DNA from: Poronia punctata
Taxonomy: Eukaryota; Ascomycota; Sordariomycetes; Xylariales; Xylariaceae
Reading direction: 5' to 3'
DNA: 64,000 nt
NCBI GenBank assembly: GCA_022579005.1
Contig: MU401567.1
Location: forward strand, 1 to 64,000
The notes beneath the pieces were generated by a model. It was not told where the DNA came from, did not search any database, and saw nothing but the letters and a program-made list of their open reading frames with translations. Positions 14,501 to 24,522 of the stretch are shown here, one piece after another. Position 1 is the stretch's first letter. The number at the start of each line of letters is the position of its first letter. A program made the translations under genes and the position numbers.

Positions 14501-16425
14501 GTCCACCGGTGGGAAAGAAGGATTAAGAAGAAACGACCTCTGTTGGTTGGAGAGCAGGAGGTCTGCTCCTTCTTACCATCATGCTTTATTCTCATCCCGA
14601 TCATTCTATTATATCTGCTCTCCTGCCTGTATAAACTAAACTCACAGAGAGTGTGTATGTCTGATATCGACACGTAAAAGACTGGTAGAAGGGGGATAGG
14701 TAAGATTCGCCGACTCCAGGGACTACAAGGAAAAAGGACCAAACGGAGAATATAGTCCCCAAAACTATACCATATGAGTTTTCTCTGTCAGTATGAAAGG
14801 CAAAGGACATTTCTCACCATCACCTCCCATCCTTCGTTTACTCACTCACTACTCACTCAATCCATACCACCTAAATATCTCATGCAGTACAACAGCTTTA
14901 TTTGTACAGGCTTAGGTATCTAACCCAACAATCACGTCTTCTTACTAAAAAGTTATGCCATCGCCTCTTTAGTCACAAGACAACTGTTAGTCCTACTTGA
15001 TCAAATATCACAACATTGAACAAGGCAAGAAAAAAAGGAATATCCCTTCTCATTTTTAATTCCAGTTTTGGCCTTGCCGATCAACACGTGTCAAGTCTCA
15101 TTTACCCATGTACATGTACAAGTACAAGTACGACTCTTCTTCTGCATGTTTCGGCGGCACGTTTTAGGGAAAATCACCGACTGTACACCATAGACCAGGC
15201 AAGAAGACGTGACTGGGTAGATGGATGGCATGAGCGAGAAATATATGAGGGTATCTCTAAACTTCCCCATCCTGCCAACCATTTTATGCTCCCAGATGTC
15301 TATCATATTCTCACGGGGATCACCCAGCAGAATTAACCTCCAGAGCCGCTATAAAGGTTAGGTTGGTAAGTAAGTAAACACAACACCCTGTTTGACGCTT
15401 CTGCCGATTGATCCCAATATTCCGAGTGCCGCCAGACGCAGATCTCCCTCGACATCTAAAGAAAAAGAAGAACAAATCACAGGAATATCTCTCGCGCACG
15501 TGTATATATCTTTTTCATTCCCCTCCCTCTCCCTACCCCCGGGGGTCTAATATTTTCTCAATACTCAGGAACTGAACAACATCGCGTAGACTTTTTCCCC
15601 CTCCTTTCGCGGCCCGATTCCCACGTAGGTACTACCTACTAATCTTTTTTTCTTTTTCTTTTCATCCCTTTGTACCTTGGTTAAAGTGTTGGACGAAGTC
15701 ACTGGCGAGTCGATGTATTAGTACATGTCAAAGAATAAAACAAGTAAATGATAGGTAGGTAGGTAGCACGGACAATTTATCTACCTATATACGTGGAAAA
15801 TGGAATAGACATATCAAGTAATAAAGGACCCCGCGCTATCTTGACAATTACCTACCTACCCACATGTAACTGGCTCTCGAAATAGGATAGTAGGTAAACT
15901 TAACCTGTTCTTGCCAAGGTGTAAAATTCTGTCATTATGCAAGACCTGTTTGCACGTCGCACCAACAGATGGAGAAGATGCAAATATATTCATGTTACAC
16001 CCCTATCTCTTATTCTTCAGGGGTTGGCTTAATTACGTCAGATGAAACATGTTCGATGCGTGTAGATTGAATTCTTGCAATCTATCCATCTATCTAGAGT
16101 ACCAAGTCCCGCATACCTGAATTGCGGTTTTACCGCGGATAGCAACATCACTGCCTTCTTAGATAATAAATGGGAGTTATATATACTTGCAGGTAGGTAA
16201 GGAAAATAGTAGGTAGGTAGGGAGGCGTCAGACATATGCAGTTACCCGCCGGCGGCGTTTATGTGTTTATGTGTTTATGTGTTTATTACTTTTCTTTCTT
16301 TCTTTCTTTCTTTCTCCCTAGCAGGGAGGGACATGGGAAGAACAGAAAGGTGGCAATCTTCGGGGGGAGTACCGTAACTAAGTAGGTAAGTAAACAAGTG
16401 GACTATAAATTCCATTTGTCTCTCA
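11519..16425. other. Gene-poor stretch upstream of NTO1, left of the retrotransposon
   Basis: The first few hundred bases are presumably the NTO1 promoter. Beyond that I find no protein I can support. Several short open frames exist (for example near 12.6-13.3 kb and 14.1-14.8 kb), but none forms a consistent spliced gene. Base composition is moderate, unlike the AT island that follows. TAGGTAGG-type motifs increase towards 15.7-16.4 kb. A short repeat block lies at 16258-16314. Confidence 0.45.
16258..16314. repeat. TTTATGTG-type and (TTTC)n tandem repeats
   Basis: Three to four tandem copies of a GTTTATGT-type unit run directly into about six TTTC units. They lie about 120 bp outside the left LTR of the retrotransposon. 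Confidence 0.85.
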
Positions 16426-16430
16426 CCTTT
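16426..16430. repeat. Target-site duplication, left copy (CCTTT)
   Basis: The five bases CCTTT immediately before the left LTR recur at 23950-23954 immediately after the right LTR. This is the 5-bp duplication expected for LTR-retrotransposon integration. Confidence 0.9.
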
Positions 16431-16590
16431 TGTCACAGTCTATACTGCCGGGGGGTCCGTAATAACTTATTGTTATTGCACAAAGAGGGAAGGTTTCTCT
16501 AAGAAGCAGAGGTTTCCTATATTTATTTATATAGGCATTTTGGTGTAGACTTGGCCTATATACGTAGGCACCGAAACCGGAACCGTAACA
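16431..16590 (-). repeat. LTR, left copy (3' LTR of the minus-strand element)
   Basis: This 160-bp copy starts TGTCACAG and ends CCGTAACA; in the less mutated right copy the end reads CCGTGACA, so the intact LTR had TGTCAC/GTGACA inverted ends. It aligns to 23790-23949 without gaps. It is nearly unmutated over its outer (left) 80 bp and RIP-mutated over the inner half. Confidence 0.95.
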
Positions 16591-16604
16591 GTACCCCTTT
16601 TTTT
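16591..16604 (-). other. Polypurine tract of the retrotransposon
   Basis: Read on the minus strand this is AAAAAAAGGGGTAC directly before the 3' LTR. That is the position and composition of the plus-strand primer for reverse transcription. It fixes the element's orientation independently of the protein remnants. Confidence 0.75.
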
Positions 16605-18939
16605 AAATTATAGCTAACTGCAGCTATACGTAAAAAATAAAAATAAGAAAAGAAAATAAGGCTGCGTTTTTTAAAAAGAAGCATTTATATAAAAGCAGGC
16701 ATTTTATAGCAAAAGCGCTTTTAAAACAAAAAAGGCTTGCTTTTATAGCGCGACTGCTTTATAAGCACTATTATTTATTATTATGCCTTTTAAATTCCTA
16801 TGCTTGCGCTTTTATTTTTACTTGCTCCTACTTCTTTTTTATCTTTACTTTTTTTTACTACCTTTTTGCTTGCAATTAGTTATTTTTAATTATTATACCT
16901 TTAATCCTTTACGCTACGCTTTTAAGTCAAGGCTTTCTTATTATAGCATTATGCCTGTCTACTATCTGGTCTGCTTAGCAAAAAAGATTTATCTCTACTG
17001 CATTTAAACCTTAGTTAAAAAATATAAAAAAATAAAGCTAAGCTAGCGCGCTAGCAATATGCTTAAAATTAGCTATTTTTTTGCTGCTAGTTTATTTACG
17101 CATTATAAGCAATATATTAAGTACAAAAACACGTATAAAGTAGTAAGTAAAAAAAAATAAAAAAAAAATCTTTATATATATTTAATAAGCTGCGTAGCTA
17201 ACTACGTATATATTAAAAGATGCTTAGGATTTAATAGCGCTTTTATTATAAGTTACTACGCTTTAAAAAAGTAATAATAATAACAATAATAAAAATTTTA
17301 AAAATTTTAAAAAGTTTTATAGTTTTATTTACTTTAACAATACTTGCTAAGCTGCTTTTAATACAATAGTAAAGCTAATAGCTACTTTTAAAAATATAAA
17401 AAAAATTATTTGCTTAAAGCATAGTTTAGCTTTTATAAAAAAGTTTAAAAGTATATATATTGCTTATAACTTATTATTATATTACTACTAATAATGTTAT
17501 AAAGTATAAAAATTGCTTACTAGCAATTTTTTTAAAGTTATTAAAAGCTTGCCCTTGCTACTAATCTACATTTAAAAAGCAAAAAGCATAAAAAGCTTTT
17601 TACTTAGTTTAATATATAATTGCTTTGCCTTTTTTTTAGCAACATAAAAGCTGCTAGCTAAAAAAAAGCAAAGCGCTAGTTTCTTGCTGCTATTTGCTAG
17701 GCTATAGTTACTAACAACTATTATATAAAAAATATTAAAAACGTTTAAAAGCTTTTTAATAATATGCTGCTAGCTATTTGTTTATAAAGCAAAAAGCTTT
17801 AGTTATAGTAAGTATAGTGTTAGTTTATTAAGGTTAGGCCGCTTTAGCTTTAATAGCGTTATAAAAATAACTAAAAAGTATGTTGTTAGCTTTTTAAAAG
17901 CAAAATAAAAAAAATAAAAGAAATTTTAAAGATTTTTTAACAGAAAATTTAAAAAGCTACATAGCAGCGTATTTAGTAGTAGCGTGCTAAAAGCATAAAA
18001 TTAGCTTACTAGCGTCTTAGTTTTATTTTGTAGTATTTAAAGCTATTTTAGTAGCTTTAGTTTATTTAAGTTGCGCTAGTAAAACGCTACTATCTTAGCT
18101 TTATTTTTTTTTAAGTTGCGCGCTAGTTTTTATAATAGCTAGTAAAGTGCTAGCTATTTAACTTTATACATTAAGCCTTTAGTTTTATACTGCTTATAAT
18201 TAAAAATTTTATTAAATAACTATTAAAGTTTTTCTTTTTTATTATATTTTACTATAACTATATCTTTTACTTTATTATTATAAGGCTTATTTAACGCGTT
18301 CTAGCTAGGTAGCCCTTATGTTGCTAAGCAAACTAATAAAGTATAAAATATTAAAAAAACTTTATATTATTAAAGTAAGTTAATAGCAATAGCTTATTTA
18401 TAAACTTTAATAATATTAAATAAGCCTATTTATTTTTTAGCTAGCTTTAGCAACAGTTTTAAAGTATAAAAGTATTTTATACTAACTTAAACTTTATTTT
18501 TTTTTTTATATTAAATTAAGTTAATACGTACTATATTAGCAGCGTTTATATAGCAAGTCTAGGCCTTAGCTATAAATAACCAGGCCTAAGTAGTTACTTT
18601 TTTAATTTGCTTAGCAACATTTAAAGCTGTTAAAAACTTATTTTATTAGTTTTTTATTTTATATTTAAACAAGTCTGCCGCTAATTTAGTGCTAAGTTAT
18701 AAGTGCTAGCTATAATTTACAAAAAACAAGCTAAAGCTAATAGCTTTTAATATTTAATTATTTGTTGCAAATTTAGCTAGTAGTAGCTAGTTTACTTAGT
18801 TATTTTAATAATAGCTATAATAAGCCTTTAAGTATTATTTTATTATAACGTTTATAATCTTTGTTTGCTTATTAGTTTTAAAGTAGTATACTATAAAACA
18901 TAATAAGGTAACAGCTAGGCAGCAGTTTAACTTTTTTTA

Positions 18940-19190
18940 AAAAATTAAAATAAATTATAACTTTTAGTTTAAAACTATAGTTTTAAAAGCGCTATAAAGT
19001 TAGTATACTACTAAAATAAAAGCGTTTATAAACGTTATTATTATAATATTTTTAATAAAAATAAAGTGTTATATTTTAATAAGCTTATTAATAACAACTA
19101 AAATGTGCTTGTAATTAATTTTATTTTGCTTGCATGTTAGTAGCAATCTAATAAAATTAATAAATATATTAAACTAAAGCCTATATAAAA
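18940..19190 (-). pseudogene. Integrase catalytic-core remnant
   Basis: On the minus strand a frame contains HILVVINKLIKI, a stop, then HFIFIKN, and further on a block ending IVLN, stop, KL. This is the spacing of the DD(35)E integrase core of Ty3/gypsy elements, with aspartates turned to asparagine and an arginine codon and others turned to stops. The pattern is exactly what G-to-A RIP would produce. The remnant is not functional. Confidence 0.8.
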
Positions 19191-20279
19191 TAAGTAGTAG
19201 TTTAAGAAAACCTACTAATAAAGTTTATAAATTTTTTATATGCTAGCAAAAGTAGTATTTTTTTATAAACGTTTTAATATTGCTATTAAATTGCAGCTAA
19301 GTATATATATATTTAACTAAGTTAATAGTTTTAAACTGCCTTAAGTAGCTTGCTAGCAATACGTTATAAGCGTATAAAATTACTTTAAGCTTTATAACGT
19401 TATTATTTAAAATAAAAACTTTATTTTTAATATAAATTTGTTTTTGTTTAATAATATAGTTTATAAAGGCGCCTTAAAAACGTTTTTGTATTAGTTTTAA
19501 AAAGCAGCGCACCTTTAAATTTTTAATTTTAGCAATAATTTAAAAAACTAGCAGTAACTGTGCATAGGCGTTATTAAGCACCTTATTAATTAAGGCCACG
19601 TTGCTAGTAAGTTATAAGTGTGCCGGTGCTTTATTACTACTAGCCTACTTATTAAATATAAGTAGTACTTAAGATCTATACGCTATTTAGTTATTAGTAG
19701 TATTTGTTTTGCTTGCCAGCTTATTGCTAAGCTATTAAAAAAGTGCGTTAAGTATTGTAGCTTTTGTTTTTAGCTAGTATATAATTTAAAACCTAAAGTT
19801 GTTAAGAAATTCTAACTAGCAAACCTATTATTAATTTAAAAGCTTTATAGTAGTAAAGTGCTAAAGACTTTTATAGTTAATAATAACCTTAATAACGTCT
19901 TTATACTTTTAAAGTTTTAGGCGCTATTTTTTAAAAGCTTTAATAATTGCTAAAAGCTTTTTATTATAAATCTTATAGTTATATTTAGCTAGGGTATATT
20001 TTGCTAAAAAAAAGGCAATTAGGTATTAAGTGCCTTTGTTGTTAAATTAGTAAAAAACGCTACCTAACGCTTAGTTAAACATATTAACTTTTATTATAGT
20101 TTTTTTAGTAAAGTTATAGTAAGCAAAGATTAAAGTAGTAATAAACGCTTTTTTAAGCGCCTTAAAAGTAGCAAAAGGCTGTTTGCCTAGCAAGCCTAGC
20201 TACTTTTTTTTACTTATAAGTTTTATAAAAAGCTGTGCTATTACTAAAAAGCTTTTAATAAAGCGTTAATAATAGTTTA

Positions 20280-20800
20280 TAAAGCTAATAAATTACTATA
20301 AGTTTTAAAAAGTGTTTAATAGTTTTTAAGTTATAATAGCTTTAATCTTAGCAAGGTTTATACTAATTTTATTTATTAAAATAATAAAGCTAAAGTATTT
20401 AGTTTTAATAACGCTAAATTTGCATTTTATAATATTAATTATAAGGCCGGCTTTAATAAGCCTTGCTAGTACCTTGCAAACGTGTTGCTTATGCTCTTTT
20501 TTTAAGTTGCTATAAATAAGAATATTGTTAAAGTATGCTATAGTATACTTATTTAAGATATTAAAAAAAACGTAGTTAATATAGTGCTAAAAACTACTAA
20601 GTGCCCTTGTTATGCTAAAGTTTGCAACTAAGCACTTAAATAAGCTAAACCTAGTAATAAACGCTGTTTTCTACTTATTTTTAAAAGTAATGCGCAAGTA
20701 ATTAAAAGCTATAACAATGTTAAGCTTAGTATAAAATTTTGCTTTATATAAAGTGTTTAAAGTCTTTTAAATTAGCAAAATAAAGTACTAGTTTTTAACT
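20280..20800 (-). pseudogene. Reverse transcriptase remnant
   Basis: The minus-strand frame carries YFNNILIYS at 20535-20509, followed by a helical stretch with HKQHVCKVLARL and KCKFSVIKTKYFSFII. This is the palm active site and the following region of a gypsy reverse transcriptase. Both catalytic aspartates are asparagine. About 70 codons stay open before Trp-to-stop changes appear. It is not functional. Confidence 0.85.
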
Positions 20801-23789
20801 ATAATATTATTAAAGCTATAATAGTTAACGTAAACTTATATACCTTCCCTTAGCTTTTTAGCTAAAAAAATAAAAGCAGCTGCTAATAAAAAGCTAGCGT
20901 ATATAAACCTTTTTGCTAAGTAATTGTTTAAGTACTTTTAAACTATTAATAACTTTTAAAAGAATATAGGTTATGCTATAGCGCTAAGAGGTTCTTTTTT
21001 AAAAATAAAGTTAATTTTATAGTTATAAAGCTAGTAAAAGAGAAAAGTTTTTATATTTTGTAGCAAAAAGGCATTAAGTAGGTTATAATACTTAGCTAGT
21101 AGCTTAGCAAGTACTTCTTTTTTTATAAAGAGGTTTTTGCGTTTAAAAAATTTATTAATATCCTTATTAGCTATTTACTATAAAAAAAGCGCTTTTTATA
21201 CCTAGTTATAGTACGCCTTAAGCCTAGGTAAAAAGGCTTAAAGTTTTAAAATATTTTTGCTAGTAAGCAGTCTATATAAAAGCATTAATAGTATATTAAA
21301 AGCAAAGCGCTTTACTAAGTAGTAGTTAGTAGCTGTACTATTATTTAAAATTTAGCAAAAAGCGTTTATAATAGCTATAAACTTAATAAATAGTATTAAA
21401 TTAACAATAGTGCTTTTTTATTTTGCTATTAAAAAGAAAGCAGCAGCATTAACAAAAAAGACTAAGGTTTAAAGTATTTTAAGGCTAAGTTTAGCAGTAT
21501 TTTATTATTATAGCGTTAAGTTAGCTTTAGTTTATTTTTTTATTGCTATATTATTTTTAATTATAAAAGTGCCTTTTTACTAGTTAATAACTAGGTTATA
21601 TTGCTGTAGCTAAAAAAGCTTTAAAATAACGTTAGTATTGCTTAATAGCTAAGCGTACAGTTTTAAATTTTTAATGTACCTTTTAAGCTAGTGCTAAATA
21701 GTGCAGCACTAAGTAACCTTTTTAGCTATTATGCTATTAGCAAAGTAAAAAGTATAAAAGTAAGCAGTAGTATAAAAGGTAAAGTTGTAAGTTTGCATAA
21801 ATAAAATATTAATAAAACTATAAAAAAAACAGCCTAAGTTAATAAAAGTTTAATATAAGATTAAAGTATTATTATTATTAAATATATTAGCATTAAAGCT
21901 AAAAGATGTATTAAGCCTTATAAACTATATATATAAGTAATTCCCTTTAGTTTTTTAAAACTTTATATAATGCTTTTAGCTATAGCTTAAGCTAAAAGCT
22001 ACTTTTTTTTTAACTTAATTTAAGTAATTAGTGTTAACTTTTTTATTTTCTTTTATAATTCCCTAGCTTTTAATAATTTATAAAATATAGCTAAGTATTT
22101 TAGCTAACTATAATATTAGCAAAGCTTAAGTTGCTTGCGCCTCTTTTTTTTTTTAGCTATAAAAAAGCCTTAAGGCCTTATTATTATAAGCTTACTTAGG
22201 TTTATAAGGTTTTTTTAAGTATAATTATTAGTTAATAAAATAAGGTTGTATACTAAGGCGTAGTAATCTAGGTAAAAATCCTAGTTAGCAATATTATTTA
22301 AAAGCTGTTGTAAAAAGTTTATTTAAGCTATAATATTATTAGGTTTAAAGCAACTTATTTATAAAATAAAAGCGTTTTAAAGTTTTTTGTTAACTTTAGC
22401 TTAAAGCTATTTAACTTATTATAAAAAAGTACGTTAGCTTTTGTTAGCAAGTTAAACAAAAGTAAAAATAAAGCTAATAAATAAAGCATTGCTTTGCTTT
22501 AATTTTTTAAACTTTTAAATAGCCTTTAAGTAAACGTTAACAATAATATAGGACGCGTTTAGGTTTGCTAGCACATTATTATAGTCCTTTTAGCTAGCAG
22601 GCTACTTAAAGTTATTAAAAAGGTTGCTTAATACCTATTTAACTTATAATTAAACTTATATAAACGCTGTACTAAAAAAGCTAAAGCAAATAAATAAGAT
22701 CTTATTTGCTAGTATTAAATAGCAGTCTTTATTTAAAGCAAATTTAAGTCTAAGTTAGCTACGCTAGTTAACATATTTCTCTTATCGCTTTTTATTATTT
22801 TTTTTTAATTTGTTAAAAGAAAAAAGGCTGCTAATTTAGTTATATAGTAGTTCTTTATATATAAAATATACAAGCAAGATAGTAGCGCTAAGAGGAGATA
22901 TGACTTAAAACGTAAAAGCAGTAAGGTTAAAAGCTACAAGTGTGCTAGGTAGTAAGGCTAAAGCAGGTCCTTGTAAGGTAGCTGTCTTTTATAAGGCAGC
23001 GCTAAGCCGGCTTTATAACGTTGCTACTTTGGCTTAAAGCTATATATTGTTTTGTTGTGCTTTATTACGTTGCTGCATTGCTTGTTTTAGCTAAGCAGTA
23101 ACAATATCTTTTTTATTAATAGCATTTTAATACTATCTTTTAGCAGTAGCAAAATTGTTTTAAAGCTTAGTATGTTTTTTTTTTAGCTATTATTTTTTAA
23201 AGTAAAGTTGCTAGTTTGCTGCTTTTAATTTATTTACGCGTTGCTAAAGCTGCTTAAGTTATTTATTATTTAAGCTTACTTATTATTATAATTTAATAAC
23301 TTATTAAAACCTGCTTATTACAACATTGTTAATAAGCTATAAGATTTTTAATAGCTTTTTGCTAGCTAGTTTACTATAGTTAAAATAGTTAATAAAAATA
23401 TAGTAGTTAGCATTAGGCTTATAAACAATTTGCTAAAAGGCTAAAAAAGGGGCTAAAATTGCGCTAATGTTATTAAGCTAAAGCTAGGGCAAAAAAGAAA
23501 AGGTTAGTTAGCAAGACAAAGTACTGCTAAATCCAAAGTTTATAGTATGCTTTTAAAGTATATACTAAAGTAAGCGTAGTAGTATTATAGCAGTATTAAT
23601 AAGCAAGTAGTTTTTTAGCTTTATGTTAGTATATTATAAGTTTTACTTAGTAAGTAGCAGTATAGGTATAAAGTATAAGTTGTTTTAGTAGCAAGTTTGT
23701 AGCAATTTATTATAAGTATAGTATAGTAAATATGTTAGCTAAAAGTTTTATTAATAGTAATTAATAAAAATTTTTAAAGTATAATAAAC

Positions 23790-23949
23790 TGTTATAGTTT
23801 ATACTACTAAGGGGTTTGTAATAACTTATTGTTATTATACAAAAAGGGAAGGTTTTTCTAAAAAGCAAAGGTCTTCTGTATTTACTTATATAAGCGTTTT
23901 GGTGTAGACTTGGCCTGTACACGTAGGCACCGAGACCGGAACCGTGACA
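23790..23949 (-). repeat. LTR, right copy (5' LTR of the minus-strand element)
   Basis: This 160-bp copy is homologous to 16431-16590. It begins TGTTATAG (a mutated TGTCACAG) and ends CCGTGACA. Its outer (right) part is well preserved and its inner part carries most of the C-to-T and G-to-A changes. Confidence 0.95.
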
Positions 23950-23954
23950 CCTTT
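23950..23954. repeat. Target-site duplication, right copy (CCTTT)
   Basis: Direct repeat of 16426-16430, immediately outside the right LTR. Confidence 0.9.
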
Positions 23955-24120
23955 GAACTTGCGCAAGTAACCCAAAAGCTTAAAGTGTCCCCCCCCCCCC
24001 CCCTATATTCCTCAAGTATGCATATTTTCTACCTACTGGCAGACGGTGGTTCTTAAATTCAAGTATCGGATGTCGCAGGACCATGAATATAGCATAACAT
24101 CGTTAGAAGAGGCAAGTAAT

Positions 24121-24152
24121 CTAACCTAACCTAACCTAACCTAACCTAACCT
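24121..24152. repeat. (AACCT)n pentanucleotide repeat
   Basis: About six tandem copies of AACCT. The unit is five bases, so it is not the fungal TTAGGG telomere repeat. It lies about 170 bp outside the right LTR. Confidence 0.85.
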
Positions 24153-24480
24153 ATAGATGTAGACATCTCTCTCTACTTTTAAGAACAACTTTGTTTAATC
24201 CGACTTATTAAGTACTTCAAAACATCTAGAACAAGAAGAAGAAGAAGAAGAAGTATCATTCCACCTAAAACGCCCAAGAAGATAATCAAGAGATATACGT
24301 AAGTAAGCAAGTACCTAACCTAGCTGTTTTACATCTTATCTCATCTTAGAAGAACAAATAAATAAAATCATCAACTCCCCCTTTCTATCTCTTTAACTAG
24401 GTAGGTACCTAGGTAGGTACTCCCCCCTAAAAATGTCTGATATATACCTTACTTACTTACACATAGAATCAGGTTTAAGT

Positions 24481-24485
<5 letters not shown>

Positions 24486-24516
<31 letters not shown>
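24486..24516. repeat. (TA)n dinucleotide microsatellite
   Basis: About 15 TA units in AT-rich non-coding DNA. Confidence 0.9.

Positions 24517-24522
<6 letters not shown>

Larger units (their letters stand above)
16431..23949 (-). mobile_element. Full-length Ty3/gypsy LTR retrotransposon, RIP-inactivated
   Basis: The element is 7519 bp: two 160-bp LTRs around 7199 bp of very AT-rich DNA, with a 5-bp target duplication. The coding direction is minus, because reverse-transcriptase and integrase remnants read on that strand and a polypurine tract abuts the left LTR. Going 5' to 3' on the minus strand the order is reverse transcriptase (about 20.8-20.3 kb) and then integrase (about 19.2-18.9 kb), the gypsy-type order. 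The motif at 20509-20535 reads YFNNILIYS, where an aspartate pair is expected in this family. Many Trp and Gln codons have become stops. All this fits RIP, which converts C to T on both strands of repeated DNA. Gag should lie between about 21.5 and 23.7 kb, but I could not identify it confidently. No active protein can be made. Confidence 0.93.

Noticed and set aside
16783..17007. Plus-strand hydrophobic frame at the left end of the gypsy interior
   Set aside because: It is Leu/Phe/Tyr-rich because the DNA is RIP-mutated and T-rich, and it is antisense to the element's coding direction.
24121..24152. AACCT array as internal telomere sequence
   Set aside because: The unit is five bases and the filamentous fungal telomere repeat is TTAGGG. 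Similar short AACCT/AGGTT runs occur elsewhere in the window (for example about 53308), so it is a simple repeat.
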